Origin: Macrothele yani
Lineage: Eukaryota; Arthropoda; Arachnida; Araneae; Macrothelidae
Assembly: GCA_039090855.1 (NCBI GenBank)
Contig: CM076999.1
Span: 118,667,072 to 118,731,071 of the forward strand
DNA length: 64,000 bases
Direction of reading: 5' to 3'
Part shown: positions 1 through 10,006 of the stretch, piece after piece
Layout of the letters: every line of letters begins with the position of its first letter
How positions within the stretch are numbered: the first letter of the stretch is position 1
Program-made: the position numbers and the translations under genes
The notes under the pieces: model-generated
Databases searched by the model: none
Told to the model about the DNA's origin: nothing
Seen by the model: the letters and a program-made list of their open reading frames with translations, nothing else

Positions 1-960
1 GGATAAAATAAAACATCCCTTTGTTTAGCAGAACATTTTTACAAGAGAAAAAAAAAAAGAACTCCACTTTGCAAATCTGTCAAAGTAACATAAACAATTA
101 AGCTCTCTACCAACAGCGAGGAGCTTGGGAAAATAGGTCACGACTGTGCGCACACACCCAGCAGCAAAGAAACGTCTCATCGCAACTGCTGTTAGACATT
201 TTCTTTGGCTGGTTGCCAAAGACACATGGAGAGACTTACTTTCTCTTGCTCTGGGAAGAACATACTGCGCGCGAAGAACAAATTCCCTGGGAGGTAACAT
301 AAATACAGGCAATAACAGTGTCCACACATCCAGGTAGCTTAGTTATGTGCTCTGCCGGAAAAAACAAACATTCAGGATTTCTTTGATCCAAAACTGTTTC
401 CTTCGAACTGATGACTATTTGCTCAGAGCATTTTTTTTTTCTGATACCCCGCCCGCCCTTTACTTTGGTGAAACAAATATGCAATAGCAATTAACTATTT
501 ATATTACATTTTAGCAAAAAAAAAAAAAAAAACATAATTAACAGAAACACGCGACCGCTGCAAACATGGAAATTCCAACGAATAACATTCCTTGTACTGC
601 TGCAATTTTTTTTTTTTTCACACCACTGGAACTGGAAGCCACTGAAGCACACTTCATAACTACAGCAATTCACGTCACACCACAACTAATCAACTTAACA
701 ACAAGAACAGAAAACGTGGAATCGACTCTAGTCTACCTCCATCCTCCGACAACTTACGTTCAGGACGCGGTTAAGGTTTTCCCGAAGTTAACAGATGTCG
801 TGCATTACGAACGCCTTTCCACGGCAAGCCAGGTACAAAGTCATGTGATCATACAGAATGATCTCCGCTGCAACATTTCCACTTGCTTGTCGGTCAGCCA
901 AACATGCTTGCTGTGTAACGGCTTCGTGACATTACCGCAAAAAACACATTTGACTAGGCT
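1..960. other. AT-rich stretch, no gene recognised
   Basis: No family is recognised on either strand. A 178-codon open frame runs on the plus strand from 566 to 1102, but it contains translated homopolymer runs (poly-Phe, poly-Lys) and has no known motif, so it is not called as a gene. Several poly-A and poly-T runs are present. Confidence 0.5.
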
Positions 961-1039
961 TGACTTTTTTTTTCAAATAATTAAAAAAAAAAAAGTTTTC
1001 TGGAAATATCCGAGATTTCTGGAAAAATCCGTAGTTTTT

Positions 1040-1118
1040 CACACCTTCTCCGTAGTCCGTAGTTTGAACATGATATCCGTAGAAACTACGGACAATCCGT
1101 AGTACTTGGCATCTCTGC
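1040..1118. repeat. CCGTAG-rich palindromic repeat
   Basis: Several copies of CCGTAG surround the perfect palindrome CCGTAGAAACTACGG-like core and run into TCCGTAGTACTTGGCAT. A related block ending TCCGTAGTAATTGGCAT occurs at 49655-49735, and a weaker one at 49930-49975. This points to a dispersed repeat family with a conserved terminus. The class of element is unknown. Confidence 0.5.
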
Positions 1119-1560
1119 TTCTGTCAGCTTGATGCAGCCAAAAATAGAATTCAGCTGACCACACAATGCGTCGCCACTCTACCAAGGTCCAGTTATGATG
1201 TTTCCAGCACCAAGCGAGACATAATTCCCAATGACGAGCAGTGAATTGTGACACACAGGTAGGGCGTCAACTCCCATAGCCAAGGGTTTGCAGGGTGTGC
1301 CATACTGTTTGCTCGCTGATGCTGCTTAGGGTTCTGACATTTAAACTGGATGTGATTTGTGCCGCCGTTGCCAAGCAGTTGGTCTGTACAAGCCTGGAAA
1401 GTTTAAATTGACCCCTATCATCAAAGGTGTGTGGTCAGCAATGGCTTGCTCTTCGGGCACTGGCACTCCATCGATGGTATACTCATGATATGCCTGCCCT
1501 TGGAGATTCAAGGTTCTTACCACTTGGGTGATAGAATGACCCATCCAACTTGTGTCAACA
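1116..1560 (-). pseudogene. Tc1-like transposase relic
   Basis: Minus-strand frames keep an N-terminal helix-turn-helix segment (MGHSITQVVRTLNLQ, about 1500-1544) and a later part of the catalytic domain (about 1120-1210) with the pattern HHNWTLVEWRRIVWSAEF. In intact Tc1 transposases this reads NWT..DW..V.WSDESRF, so the first catalytic Asp appears to be Ala here. Stops and frame changes separate the pieces, so the copy is dead. Assignment rests on motif recognition only; the subfamily is unknown. Confidence 0.55.
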
Positions 1561-1799
1561 CTGCATCCACGATCAAAGTTGCTCAGATCACCATGTTTAT
1601 CATGTTTGTCAATTGTGATACACCGTTGGGAAGCCCTGTTGTCTGCCTTATGGGTTCAGACATGTAAATTTGGTTTGGGTCTGTTCCATCTGCACGAGGG
1701 ATACCCATTTCGACTGCCCATCACTCTTTTCTCTAATGTTTTGTCTACTGAGTGTACTGTTCGTCCCCATGCAGGAAAATTCACCACATGTACCTCATC

Positions 1800-2075
1800 T
1801 GCATCCTAGAACACAGTAGCCAATGGCTTCTCTGCAGATGGCACTGCCTCACATTTCTTCAGCAATGGTCCCATTCACAGCTGGCTTGCTTGATTTCTGG
1901 AGTGAAATAATTAACCAAAGTTCTGTCAATGGTCATGATCTGCTGCAGAAATGCATCTCTCTCAGACTTAAGGTCATGCAAAAGCTCTGTGCAACTGGCG
2001 GCATGAAATGACTTCCGATCAAATGTCGGTGCCTTTGGTACCCAGCTTGCACACACTTTTCTGAACAGCAGGTAG
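1800..2075 (-). pseudogene. mariner transposase relic
   Basis: The minus frame 2056-1859 contains the mariner-type run (D)RTLVNYFTPEIKQASCEW, matching the usual GDE.WV..F.PE.K..S..W block around the first catalytic Asp. The conserved GDE has decayed to IDR. The region lies between a Tc1 relic and a LINE relic, so this is a cluster of old insertions. No terminal repeats could be placed. Confidence 0.5.
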
Positions 2076-2640
2076 CATGTTTGACAGAGAAAACAAATTG
2101 GATGGTGAAATTAGTAGGAGAGTGAATTCTTCATTGAAAGTCATAGCAGCCTTGGGAGGTTTTCACAGGAATGACGGGTTCTCAAGAGAGTCCTGCATGG
2201 CTGTGCATGAAAGTGTAATTGTTCCTACTCTGATGTATGCCAGTTGAAACTGGGTACTACAGAAGAAACATAGGAGTTGTTTGTGTGCTGGAGAGATGCA
2301 TTACTTATGGGGTGTTTGTGGCAAGACAGGCTCTGATCGTGTGAGGAATGAAGATGTGTTGCAGTTGTGTAATGTGAAGCAAAATGTTGTTGGCAAGGTG
2401 GAGACTAATATGCTTTGGTGGTTTGACCACGTTGGAAGAATGAGTGATGAGGTGCTTACTAAGAAATTTTTTAGACCAAGTAGCAGGAAGGAAAGGCAGA
2501 GGAAGGCCAAGGAAGTCATAGGGGAATCAGATTCAGGATTTTCTGCATGAAAAACAGATCATGAGTATGAAGTATAGAAGATCTTGTCTACGTGGTGTGA
2601 TGGATGTCAGTGAAGCCTGATTTGTATGTCAAGATCCCTG
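2070..2640 (+). pseudogene. LINE reverse transcriptase C-terminal relic
   Basis: Plus-strand frames read MFDRENKLDGEISRRV, then VPTLMYAS (usual form: LPTLLYGSETW), DRVRNEDVLQLC and MLWWFDHVGRM. These are the standard blocks after the RT palm in non-LTR retrotransposons (a conserved arm followed by W.GHV.RM). Stops and shifts make it non-coding. The piece at 28620-28891 (minus strand) is clearly the same LINE family, with MFDRESRLDGEIS in the equivalent place. Confidence 0.65.
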
Positions 2641-2659
2641 TAAATGAAGAAGTTTGATA

Positions 2660-3220
2660 CAGCAACAGTAAGTAAATAATCAGTTTAAAATTATCTAGTA
2701 TTTTGTTTTTCTTTGTGGAGCTAACCTCTGAATTCCAGAGAACAGCTTAGTGATATGTATGTATGTAGGTACTCACAGATTATTTTTTTCCCCACACAAT
2801 TTCCGATAAGCTTCAAAAGTAGCTCTTAAGAGGGATAAATGGTTTAATACAAGGATGGTTAAAAAATGTTTCAAGTACTCACAGAAACAAAATGATAGTT
2901 ACATTTTTTAAAAGGATTTGCCCCAGACTGCATAGACTTTTTTTTCTCTTTGAAGCCATTTTTTTAAGCATGCAGACCATGATTCTTCAGGTATGGCTTT
3001 CACCAGTTCTTTATAGGTGACTATTGAAACTTCTGGAGTGGACACCCTAGTTCCTCACATCTAATTTTTGACATGCGGGAATTAATAAAAATTGCAGAGT
3101 GATGTCTGGCATATATAGTGGATGTGGCACAATGTTTACAGATTACTGGATACTAAGGCATGCAGTTTGAGCTGCCATATGGACAGATGCACTGCTCTGG
3201 TGCAGAAGCAAAACATGAGT
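2660..3220. other. no gene seen
   Basis: AT-rich sequence with T runs. Nothing recognised on either strand. Confidence 0.5.
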
Positions 3221-3229
3221 GTCATCCTT

Positions 3230-3960
3230 TGATCACCTCCCACACTTTTTTTCTAACACTCTACGTAAACATGTGGATGTATCCCTTTTGCCATCACCAT
3301 TTATTGACTTTTTAATGGAACAGTGGCTAGAAGACCACCTTTGGAGAAAAAAAAAAGCCATCAATTTTTGGTAGTACTTCTCCCTTGCTTTGCCTTTGTG
3401 GGTGGAGTCTCGCCTGAAATGCAACACACAATGGATTGTTGCTTAGTTATGGGTAAACTCTGTTTGATCTTCACTTGGCATGTTCGAAACACTCGTGGCT
3501 TGCTCTTTTCAAAATTTGTTCAGCATGGAATGCCACCAATCCACAAGTGTGTTGTTGATTATCCATTTGAAGATGAGATATCCATCGTTCACTGAGACAA
3601 AAATGTTCATGCCGGATTTCATTCACAATCCCTGAATTAATCTTCAGAATGCCCAGAATTTGAAGATGTGTAATACATGGGTTTTGTTTTGCTAGTTTCT
3701 CCATGGCAACAATGTTTTCATGTGACAGAGACACTGAAGGTTGCCCAGAATGAGGATAATCTTCTAAAAATGTTTTGCCACTTTTAAATTCAGTAAACCT
3801 GTTGAAAACTGTTCCTCAGGAAGGCTTTAGGTTCAGCAAAGTGGATGGGCTCTGGAAGTACACCTTTTCTGCAATCATAGAAAATGATTGCACATAAAGT
3901 TCCTCCATCAAGACCCATTGTAGAACATCAAACACCTATGATCTTCACTCCAACTATATA
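3230..3960 (-). pseudogene. mariner transposase relic
   Basis: The frame 3734-3471 reads NIVAMEKLAKQNPCITH, then LGILKINSGIVNEIRHEHF and LSERWISHLQM. This matches the second helix-turn-helix of mariner transposases (I...E.L.I..G.V..ILHE.L...K...RWVPH.L). Further minus-strand fragments down to 3233 (DSTHKGKAREKYYQ) look like catalytic-domain debris. Frames are broken and no terminal repeats were found. Confidence 0.55.
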
Positions 3961-4034
3961 TGACAAAACATAGAGCCAGTGCATAATCTGCTACAATCTA
4001 GAATATTCTAATGAAGGTACAACACCTATATAAT

Positions 4035-5792
4035 AAAACTATACATAATATCTAAGGTATTTCACCTTATATTGTCAACGTATTTCTCACATTGTTTGCT
4101 CTGTGAGGCACGTGCTCCCGGCCCTGAGAGGTCTCTTACGTTACGGACCTTTGGTTAGTTATAAAAAAATTATTTGGAGAAATAAAACAGTTACGTTATA
4201 TATTTTCAGTTCCACATTCATTCATTTGCACAATCAAACGTTTAAAATTTACTATTAATTAAAAGATTTTAGGGTTTTTTTATCGGGTCAGGAGACGTCT
4301 CACACGGGGTTCGTTGTTACGGCGAGTGCTTTCTGCAGTACCTTTACCGCCATCTTCGGGCCACTATTTCTACACGAGGGTTCTTCGCGTGTGTGAAGTT
4401 TTGGAGTTGCATGTCGGGAATCGATCGGAAGGTTTGCTGCCTGTATGTGTTAGGTGATTTGTTTCCAATGTATCGCCATCTATTGGATGAGTTGGTAGGT
4501 ATCAGTTGTAAGTATAATTATATTCTGTGTCTATATGTGTTAGGTGATTTGTTTCTAATGTGTCGCCATCTATTGAATGAGTTGTTAGGTATCAGTTGTA
4601 AGTATAATTCTTTTGTGTAAATATTTTTGGGCTATTATTATTTGTTCATAGAAACAGGTGTATTTTTCCCCCTTTGTTTATTGGTGTAATTTTTTGCAAT
4701 GTTTTTTTTTTTTTTTTTTTTTTTGCCTTTTTTGAAGTTTTTTTCTTTTTTTTATAAGTGATTTCCAGGCTGTGTCTAGTGTGGTGGGGTCTTGTAAGTT
4801 GCATATTTTATCTTTTTTTTTGTACAATTAAAACGCTTTCGGAAATTCTTAATTCCTTTTCGTTTGTGTGGGTGGTTAGTAATTTAATATTTTCAAAATC
4901 AGGGTATTGTTTATGTTTAACACAGTGTTGGATAAGTGAAGTTTTTTCTTCCTTTTTGTTCCAGTTTTTTATGTGTTGATGTAATCTTTTTACTAATCTA
5001 TTTTTTGTGCTGCCAATGTATGATATGTGGTCTTCAGAACTCTGTGAAACAACAGGAATTTCATATACACCTGCTGATTGTAGTATATTATTGTTACTTT
5101 TTTCTTTATAATTAAGTCACCAATATTCTGAACTGAGTGTCCAAAAATAATGCTATGTTTCTTCATTAATATTAAAAATTTTCACTAAGTCCTCTAATAA
5201 AACGGAAAGAACCTGAAAATTTGTATTTCTTTTTTGGGATGTTTTGTCCAGACTCTTTTAATTTCATCTTGTATTCAAAATCAGCTTTTTGACAGTTTTT
5301 GTGTCATATCCAAATTGTTTGGTTGTGTTAATAATCCACTGGATTTCTTCTTCTCTGTATTTTCTATTTGAGGAATGTGTGAAGGCTCTTTTTACCCAAT
5401 TCCTAATGCCATTTATTTTATGAGTTTTTGGGTGTTCAGATTGATATGGGATCATTATAGGTACATAGGTTGGTTATCTAAAAAATTCAAAATTTAAGTC
5501 TTTTTTTATTATTTCTATGTCTAAGAAGGAATTTTTTTTCATTTTGTTCAAATTCTAAAGTTAATTCAATCTCTGGGTAACAAGTGGTAAATTTATTCTT
5601 CAATATTTCAAGTTCTTCTTGTTTTAATTTAGATAAAATAAAAATGTTGTCGACATATCTACAATAAATGATGGGTGGATTTGGTAGTTTTTTTAATAAT
5701 TTTGTTTTCTGTATCACTCATGATTATTTCTGAAAATAAAGAAGATAATGGGGATCCCATTGGGGCTCCTACTTCTTCCCTGTAGATTTTTT
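4035..5792 (-). mobile_element. Penelope-like element family A, left arm
   Basis: A 5'-truncated PLE on the minus strand whose 3' end points left. Its last ~750 bp (4035-4960) recur inverted at 15239-16014, and its coding part (4980-5740) recurs inverted at 9206-10006. It is therefore the left half of a head-to-head pair. The centre is at 5741-5820: the bases coding for GAPMGSPLS read leftwards at 5741-5768 and again rightwards at 5793-5820, separated by a short loop. No target duplication was found at the outer ends. Confidence 0.8.
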
Positions 5793-5856
5793 GGAGCCCC
5801 AATGGGATCCCCATTATCTTGACGATTATGGGCAAAACACGTAACAATATTAACAA
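5000..5856 (-). pseudogene. PLE A reverse transcriptase/GIY-YIG endonuclease (left copy)
   Basis: Read in sense from the high coordinate: IYREEVGAPMGSPLSSLF (RT block before the catalytic box), IIYCRYVDNIFILSK (catalytic box, YVDN instead of the usual YVDD), HPKTHKINGIRNWVKRAFTHSS, and then remnants of a GIY-YIG endonuclease near 5040-5095. PLEs copy RNA with the RT and nick the target with the GIY-YIG domain. Frameshifts break the frame near 5660 and 5500 and the 5' half of the RT is missing, so this copy cannot act. The YVDN box is shared with the right-hand copy. Confidence 0.75.
5806..5820. repeat. 15-bp target-site duplication of PLE B (left copy)
   Basis: GATCCCCATTATCTT at 5806-5820 is repeated at 9191-9205, on either side of the PLE B cluster. 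The left copy follows the first 13 bp of the PLE A right arm, which starts at 5793; the right copy is followed by CTTTATTTTCAG, its natural continuation in PLE A. Removing one copy plus PLE B restores an uninterrupted PLE A right arm. Confidence 0.85.
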
Positions 5857-5921
5857 AGAAAGGTGACTTGATCACGCTAGTTACGTTAACTAAAACTTTT
5901 ACAAAAAGTTCGTAAGTTGGA

Positions 5922-5954
5922 AGCTTTCGACCTTATCTTAGGTCTTCATCACGC
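5922..5954 (-). ncRNA. hammerhead-ribozyme-like motif, PLE B terminus
   Basis: In PLE sense: TTGG, C(G)TGATGA, a 5-bp stem GACCT/AGGTC, GAAA, GCTT, CCAA. This fits stem I (TTGG/CCAA), the catalytic core CUGANGA...GAAA, stem II, and a minimal stem III ending in a UH cleavage site. The core has an extra G after the first C, which may weaken it. Identical copies lie at about 8355-8386 (minus) and 9091-9125 (plus). Confidence 0.5.
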
Positions 5955-8289
5955 CAATGGAGGACTAAGATTGTTGCCAGATTCTACATTTGAATTTTTC
6001 CTATTTTTGTTGCCAAAACTTAGAATTGATCTCCAGATTAACGGAATGTAGAGAGGAGATTCGGAGTTGCAAGTCATTGAGTTGAAAATAATTTCTATGC
6101 TTTCACGGTAACGGAGGGCAAAACGATTGTCAAACGAAGCAATTCGTTTTGCTTCGTTCCAGAGGGGAACTGCAGATGTGTCTTCCATTGTCAAAATAGA
6201 CAAGGCAGTGTTGGGATTGCCTTTCGAAACATCTTTTCTATGTTCTAAAATTCTATGGCTTATGCTCCTGTATGTGCTTCCAATGTATAAGTTATCCCCA
6301 GTAGAAAAAGAGATAGGAATGCAGTAAACTCCTGGGAGGTTCAGGCTTTCAACTTTGTCCCTATCCCTTTGTAGAAGTTTCAAGATGTTTGGGGTAGATT
6401 TAATGGCAAGATGGTAACCAAAACTTCTAAAAAGAATCTGTAACTTATAAGCATAGGAAGGATGGTAAGGAACAGAACCACAGAATTTCAGGTCTTCTTT
6501 CTTGTGAGGAAGGAGGCATTTGATTTTCGAATGGTTTTCATATTTTTTTATGAGGGAGTTGACTGTAACAGCAGGGAAACCATGAGAGAGGGCTATTGTA
6601 GAAATTTTGGAGAGTTCTTCTTGAAGAGAGAGTTGGCTGTTGCAAATGATATGAGCCCTGTGGATGTAGGACTTCAATGCTGCAAGCTTGTAGAGATGCA
6701 GGGTGCAAGATTTGTAGGGAATGATGTTAGTGGCTGCAGAAGGTTTTCGATAGACGGAACGAGTAATGGAGAGATCAGCGTTACGTCGTCTACATATCTT
6801 AACCATAGGGAAGGTTGAAAAGGGTGTAGAGGAATTATGGAAACTTCAATATGTTGCATGTAGATTTCAGCAAGCAGAGGGGAAAGAGGTGAGCCCATGG
6901 GGAGACCAGATTGTTGCCTATACACAATTTTGTTGAAAACAAAACAACTATGTTGATGAATAGTGTGGAAACAATCATAAAGATCTTTGATAAGAGGACC
7001 GGGGGTTCAAAATGAAGAATCAATTTCTTCATGAGGAGCATGTAGGAATCAAAATATGGTACAGAGGGAAACAAAGATTCTACATCAAGAGTATACAGAT
7101 TATCACAAGGAGGAAAGGAATTAGGAAGGTTGTGGATGAAGTTTGAAGTAGAGACAACTGTATGAGGATGGTTGGCTGCCAGGGATTTGCATTTGAGGAC
7201 CAATCTCTTTTCAAGGTTTACTGCTGGAGAAAAAGAATATTCCACTAAAGGTCTGATGGGGTTACCAGCTTTATGCAGTTTCACTTGCAGGAAGAGCCTG
7301 GGAGTTCTAAAGTAAGGAGGGGGTGATATATCACCAAGGAAGGATTGAAGAGTTTCTTTCTTAGCTAATCTGTCAACTGAGTTTTTGAGTGAGTTGGTGG
7401 TGTCTGACTGTAAAGGGATGCAGTTGGCAGATGTAAGAAAAGAAAGCACTTTTTGGTTTAGAGTTTCTTTACCAATGATGACTGGGCAACCAACTTTATC
7501 TGCTTTGCATATGGCTAGGTCATTTTCTTGAATAAATGACCTGAATTCTTTTAAACAAGAAGAAGAGTACTTGATTGGCACAGAATTTTGCTTGGATAAG
7601 ATAACAGCAGCGTTGGCACGAAGGATAAGCTGCTGAACAGTCTCAGTTCTGTGGATGGCTGATTCTATAACAGAAACAGTTTGTGGAAGATTGATAGGAA
7701 GAGCAGGTGAAAATTTTGGGCCTAATGATAAGAATTTATCCAAGCTAGGAGGAATAGTGACAGAAGAAAGATTTACATACTTTGGCTTGTCAGTAGAGGC
7801 TGATGACGGAGATGTTGCTTGACTTTTTTGCTTGGAGAGTAGAAAATTGAATTTCTTTGTATGGCGAGCATATTCATTTACTTCAATTGTTGAGAGGGTT
7901 TGGTTGATGCGAACCATGAAAATATCAAGCAAAGCAGGATGAGTGGTAGCAGCCAGTGATTGGTAGCTAATGTAGCAGGAAAGTTCAGTTTTAGCAATGG
8001 AGGAACGCAGGTCACGGATAGCGGCAGATAGAAGGTTATGGCTGGTTTGCTGTAGTAACGCACGGCACCGTCCTTTGAAGATGGGTTTGCAGATCTGAAA
8101 AGCTTGAGGAAGAATGCCAGAAGTCTTGCAGGAAACAAGAAAACGAAGGCTGCAAAGAGAATTAGTGACTTGAGTCCGAAGTTTCCGGAAGGAAATCCAA
8201 TCTTTCGTCCAGTCCAAAATAAAATGCCCGGAAGTTGCGTAGCTTTGAAACATGACGATTATGGGCAAAACACGTAACAATATTAACAA
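5949..8289 (-). pseudogene. PLE B reverse transcriptase/GIY-YIG endonuclease
   Basis: Three overlapping minus-strand frames (8289-6835, 6925-6674, 6806-5949) together cover a complete PLE polyprotein of roughly 770 residues. In order: an N-terminal region; RT blocks VKLHKAGNPIRPLVEYSFSP and LDVESLFPSVP (first catalytic Asp); SGLPMGSPLSPLLAEI; SLWLRYVDDVTLI (catalytic YVDD); SVYRKPSAATNIIPY; and a GIY-YIG domain with GVYCIP, LYIGST and HRILEH. At least two frameshifts, near 6900 and 6740, inactivate it. The first residues of the long frame (MLILLRVLPIIV) are encoded by the tandem pLTR, so the true start is probably further in. Confidence 0.8.
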
Positions 8290-8719
8290 AGAAAGGTGAC
8301 TTGATCACGCTAGTTACGTTAACTAAAACTTTTACAAAAAGTTCGTAAGTTGGAAGCTTTCGACCTTATCTTAGGTCTTCATCACGCCAATGGAGGACTA
8401 AGATTGTTGCCAGATTCTACATTTGAATTTTTCCTATTTTTGTTGCCAAAACTTAGAATTGATCTCCAGATTAACGGAATGTAGAGAGGAGATTCGGAGT
8501 TGCAAGTCATTGAGTTGAAAATAATTTCTATGCTTTCACGGTAACGGAGGGCAAAACGATTGTCAAACGAAGCAATTCGTTTTGCTTCGTTCCAGAGGGG
8601 AACTGCAGATGTGTCTTCCATTGTCAAAATAGACAAGGCAGTGTTGGGATTGCCTTTCGAAACATCTTTTCTATGTTCTAAAATTCTATGGCTTATGCTC
8701 CTGTATGTGCTTCCAATGT
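8254..8719 (-). repeat. PLE B tandem pLTR copy
   Basis: This repeats the PLE B 3' end (5821 to about 6290) base for base over most of its length, in the same orientation, directly upstream of the full unit. The junction is at 8253/8254, where the element's 5' sequence meets a second GACGATTATGGG terminus. It still encodes the GIY-YIG C-terminal residues. Confidence 0.85.
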
Positions 8720-9190
8720 TACTGCATTCCTATCTCTTCTTCTACTGGGGATAACTTATACATTGGAAGCACATACAGGAGCATAAGCCATAGAATTTTA
8801 GAACATAGAAAAGATGTTTCGAAAGGCAATCCCAACACTGCCTTGTCTATTTTGACAATGGAAGACACATCTGCAGTTCCCCTCTGGAACGAAGCAAAAC
8901 GAATTGCTTCGTTTGACAATCGTTTTGCCCTCCGTTACCGTGAAAGCATAGAAATTATTTTCAACTCAATGACTTGCAACTCCGAATCTCCTCTCTACAT
9001 TCCGTTAATCTGGAGATCAATTCTAAGTTTTGGCAACAAAAATAGGAAAAATTCAAATGTAGAATCTGGCAACAATCTTAGTCCTCTATTGGCGTGATGA
9101 AGACCTAAGATAAGGTCGAAAGCTTCCAACTTACGAACTTTTGTAAAAGTTTTAGTTAACGTAACTAGCGTGATCAAGTCACCTTTCTTT
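8719..9190 (+). repeat. PLE B inverted terminal copy
   Basis: The mirror image of 8254-8719, turning around at about 8719 with a short asymmetric loop (TTACTGCATTCC...). Together the two arms form a palindrome with arms of roughly 430 bp. The frame 8705-9097 encodes the GIY-YIG end (LYIGSTYRSISHRILEHRKD). Confidence 0.85.
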
Positions 9191-9205
9191 GATCCCCATT
9201 ATCTT

Positions 9206-10006
9206 CTTTATTTTCAGAAATAATCATGAGTGATACAGAAAACAAAATTATTAAAAAAACTACCAAATCCACCCATCATTTATTGCAGATACGTCGACAA
9301 CATTTTTATTTTATCTAAATTAAAACAAGAAGAACTTGAAATATTGAAGAATAAATTTACCACTTGTTACCCAGAGATTGAATTAACTTTAGAATTTGAA
9401 CAAAATGAAAAAAATTTCTTCTTAGACATAGAAATAATAAAAAAAAAAGACTTAAATTTTGAATTCAGAGTTTTTAGAAAACCAACCTATGTACCTATAA
9501 TGATCCCATATCAATCTGAACACCCAAAAACTCATAAAATAAATGGTATTAGGAATTGGGTAAAAAGAGCCTTCACACATTCCTCAAATAGAAAATACAG
9601 AGAAGAAATCCAGTGGATTATTAACACAACCAAACAATTTGGATATGACACTAAAACTGTCAAAAAGCTGATTTTTGAATACAAGATGAAATCAAAAGAG
9701 TCTAGACAAAAAATCCCAAAAAAGAAATACAAATTTTCAGGTTCTTTCACTTTTATTAGAGGACTAAGTGGAAAAATTTTAAGATTAATGAAGAAACACA
9801 ACATTATTTTTGGACATTCAGTTCAGAATATTGGTGACTTAATTATAAAGAAAAAAGTAACAATAATGTACTACAATCAGCAGGTGTATATGAAATTCCT
9901 ATTGTTTCACAGAGTTCTGAAGACCACATATCATACATTGGCAGCACAAAAAATAGATTAATAAAAAGATTACATCAACACATAAAAAACTGGAACAAAA
10001 AAGAAG
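9206..10006 (+). pseudogene. PLE A right arm, RT/endonuclease part
   Basis: The frame 9230-9961 (243 codons) runs from just before the catalytic box to the GIY-YIG region. It shows IYCRYVDNIFILSKLKQEE, FFLDIEIIKKKD, FRKPTYVPIMIPY and GIRNWVKRAFTHSSNRKY. A shift near 9880 puts the GIY-YIG start (AGVYEIPIVSQSS, SYIGSTKNRLIKRLHQHI) in another frame. The element stops at 10006 and resumes at 15239, after a 5.2-kb segment. Confidence 0.8.

Larger units (their letters stand above)
5821..9190. mobile_element. Penelope-like element family B, composite insertion
   Basis: The structure from left to right is: one full unit on the minus strand (5821-8253), a partial tandem copy of its 3' end on the same strand (8254-8719, the pLTR), and an inverted copy of that end on the plus strand (8719-9190). 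The outermost sequence on both sides is thus the PLE 3' end. The left terminus runs about 36 bp further than the right one. The cluster sits in PLE A with a 15-bp target duplication. The full unit still covers the whole coding region, with frameshifts. Confidence 0.85.

Noticed and set aside
566..1102. 178-codon open frame on the plus strand
   Set aside because: It includes translated poly-T and poly-A runs, overlaps the CCGTAG repeat and shows no conserved motif.
4393..4620. 75-codon plus frame with an internal duplication (LYVLGDLF twice)
   Set aside because: It is the non-coding 3' tail of PLE A read backwards; the duplication is a 100-bp tandem repeat within that tail.
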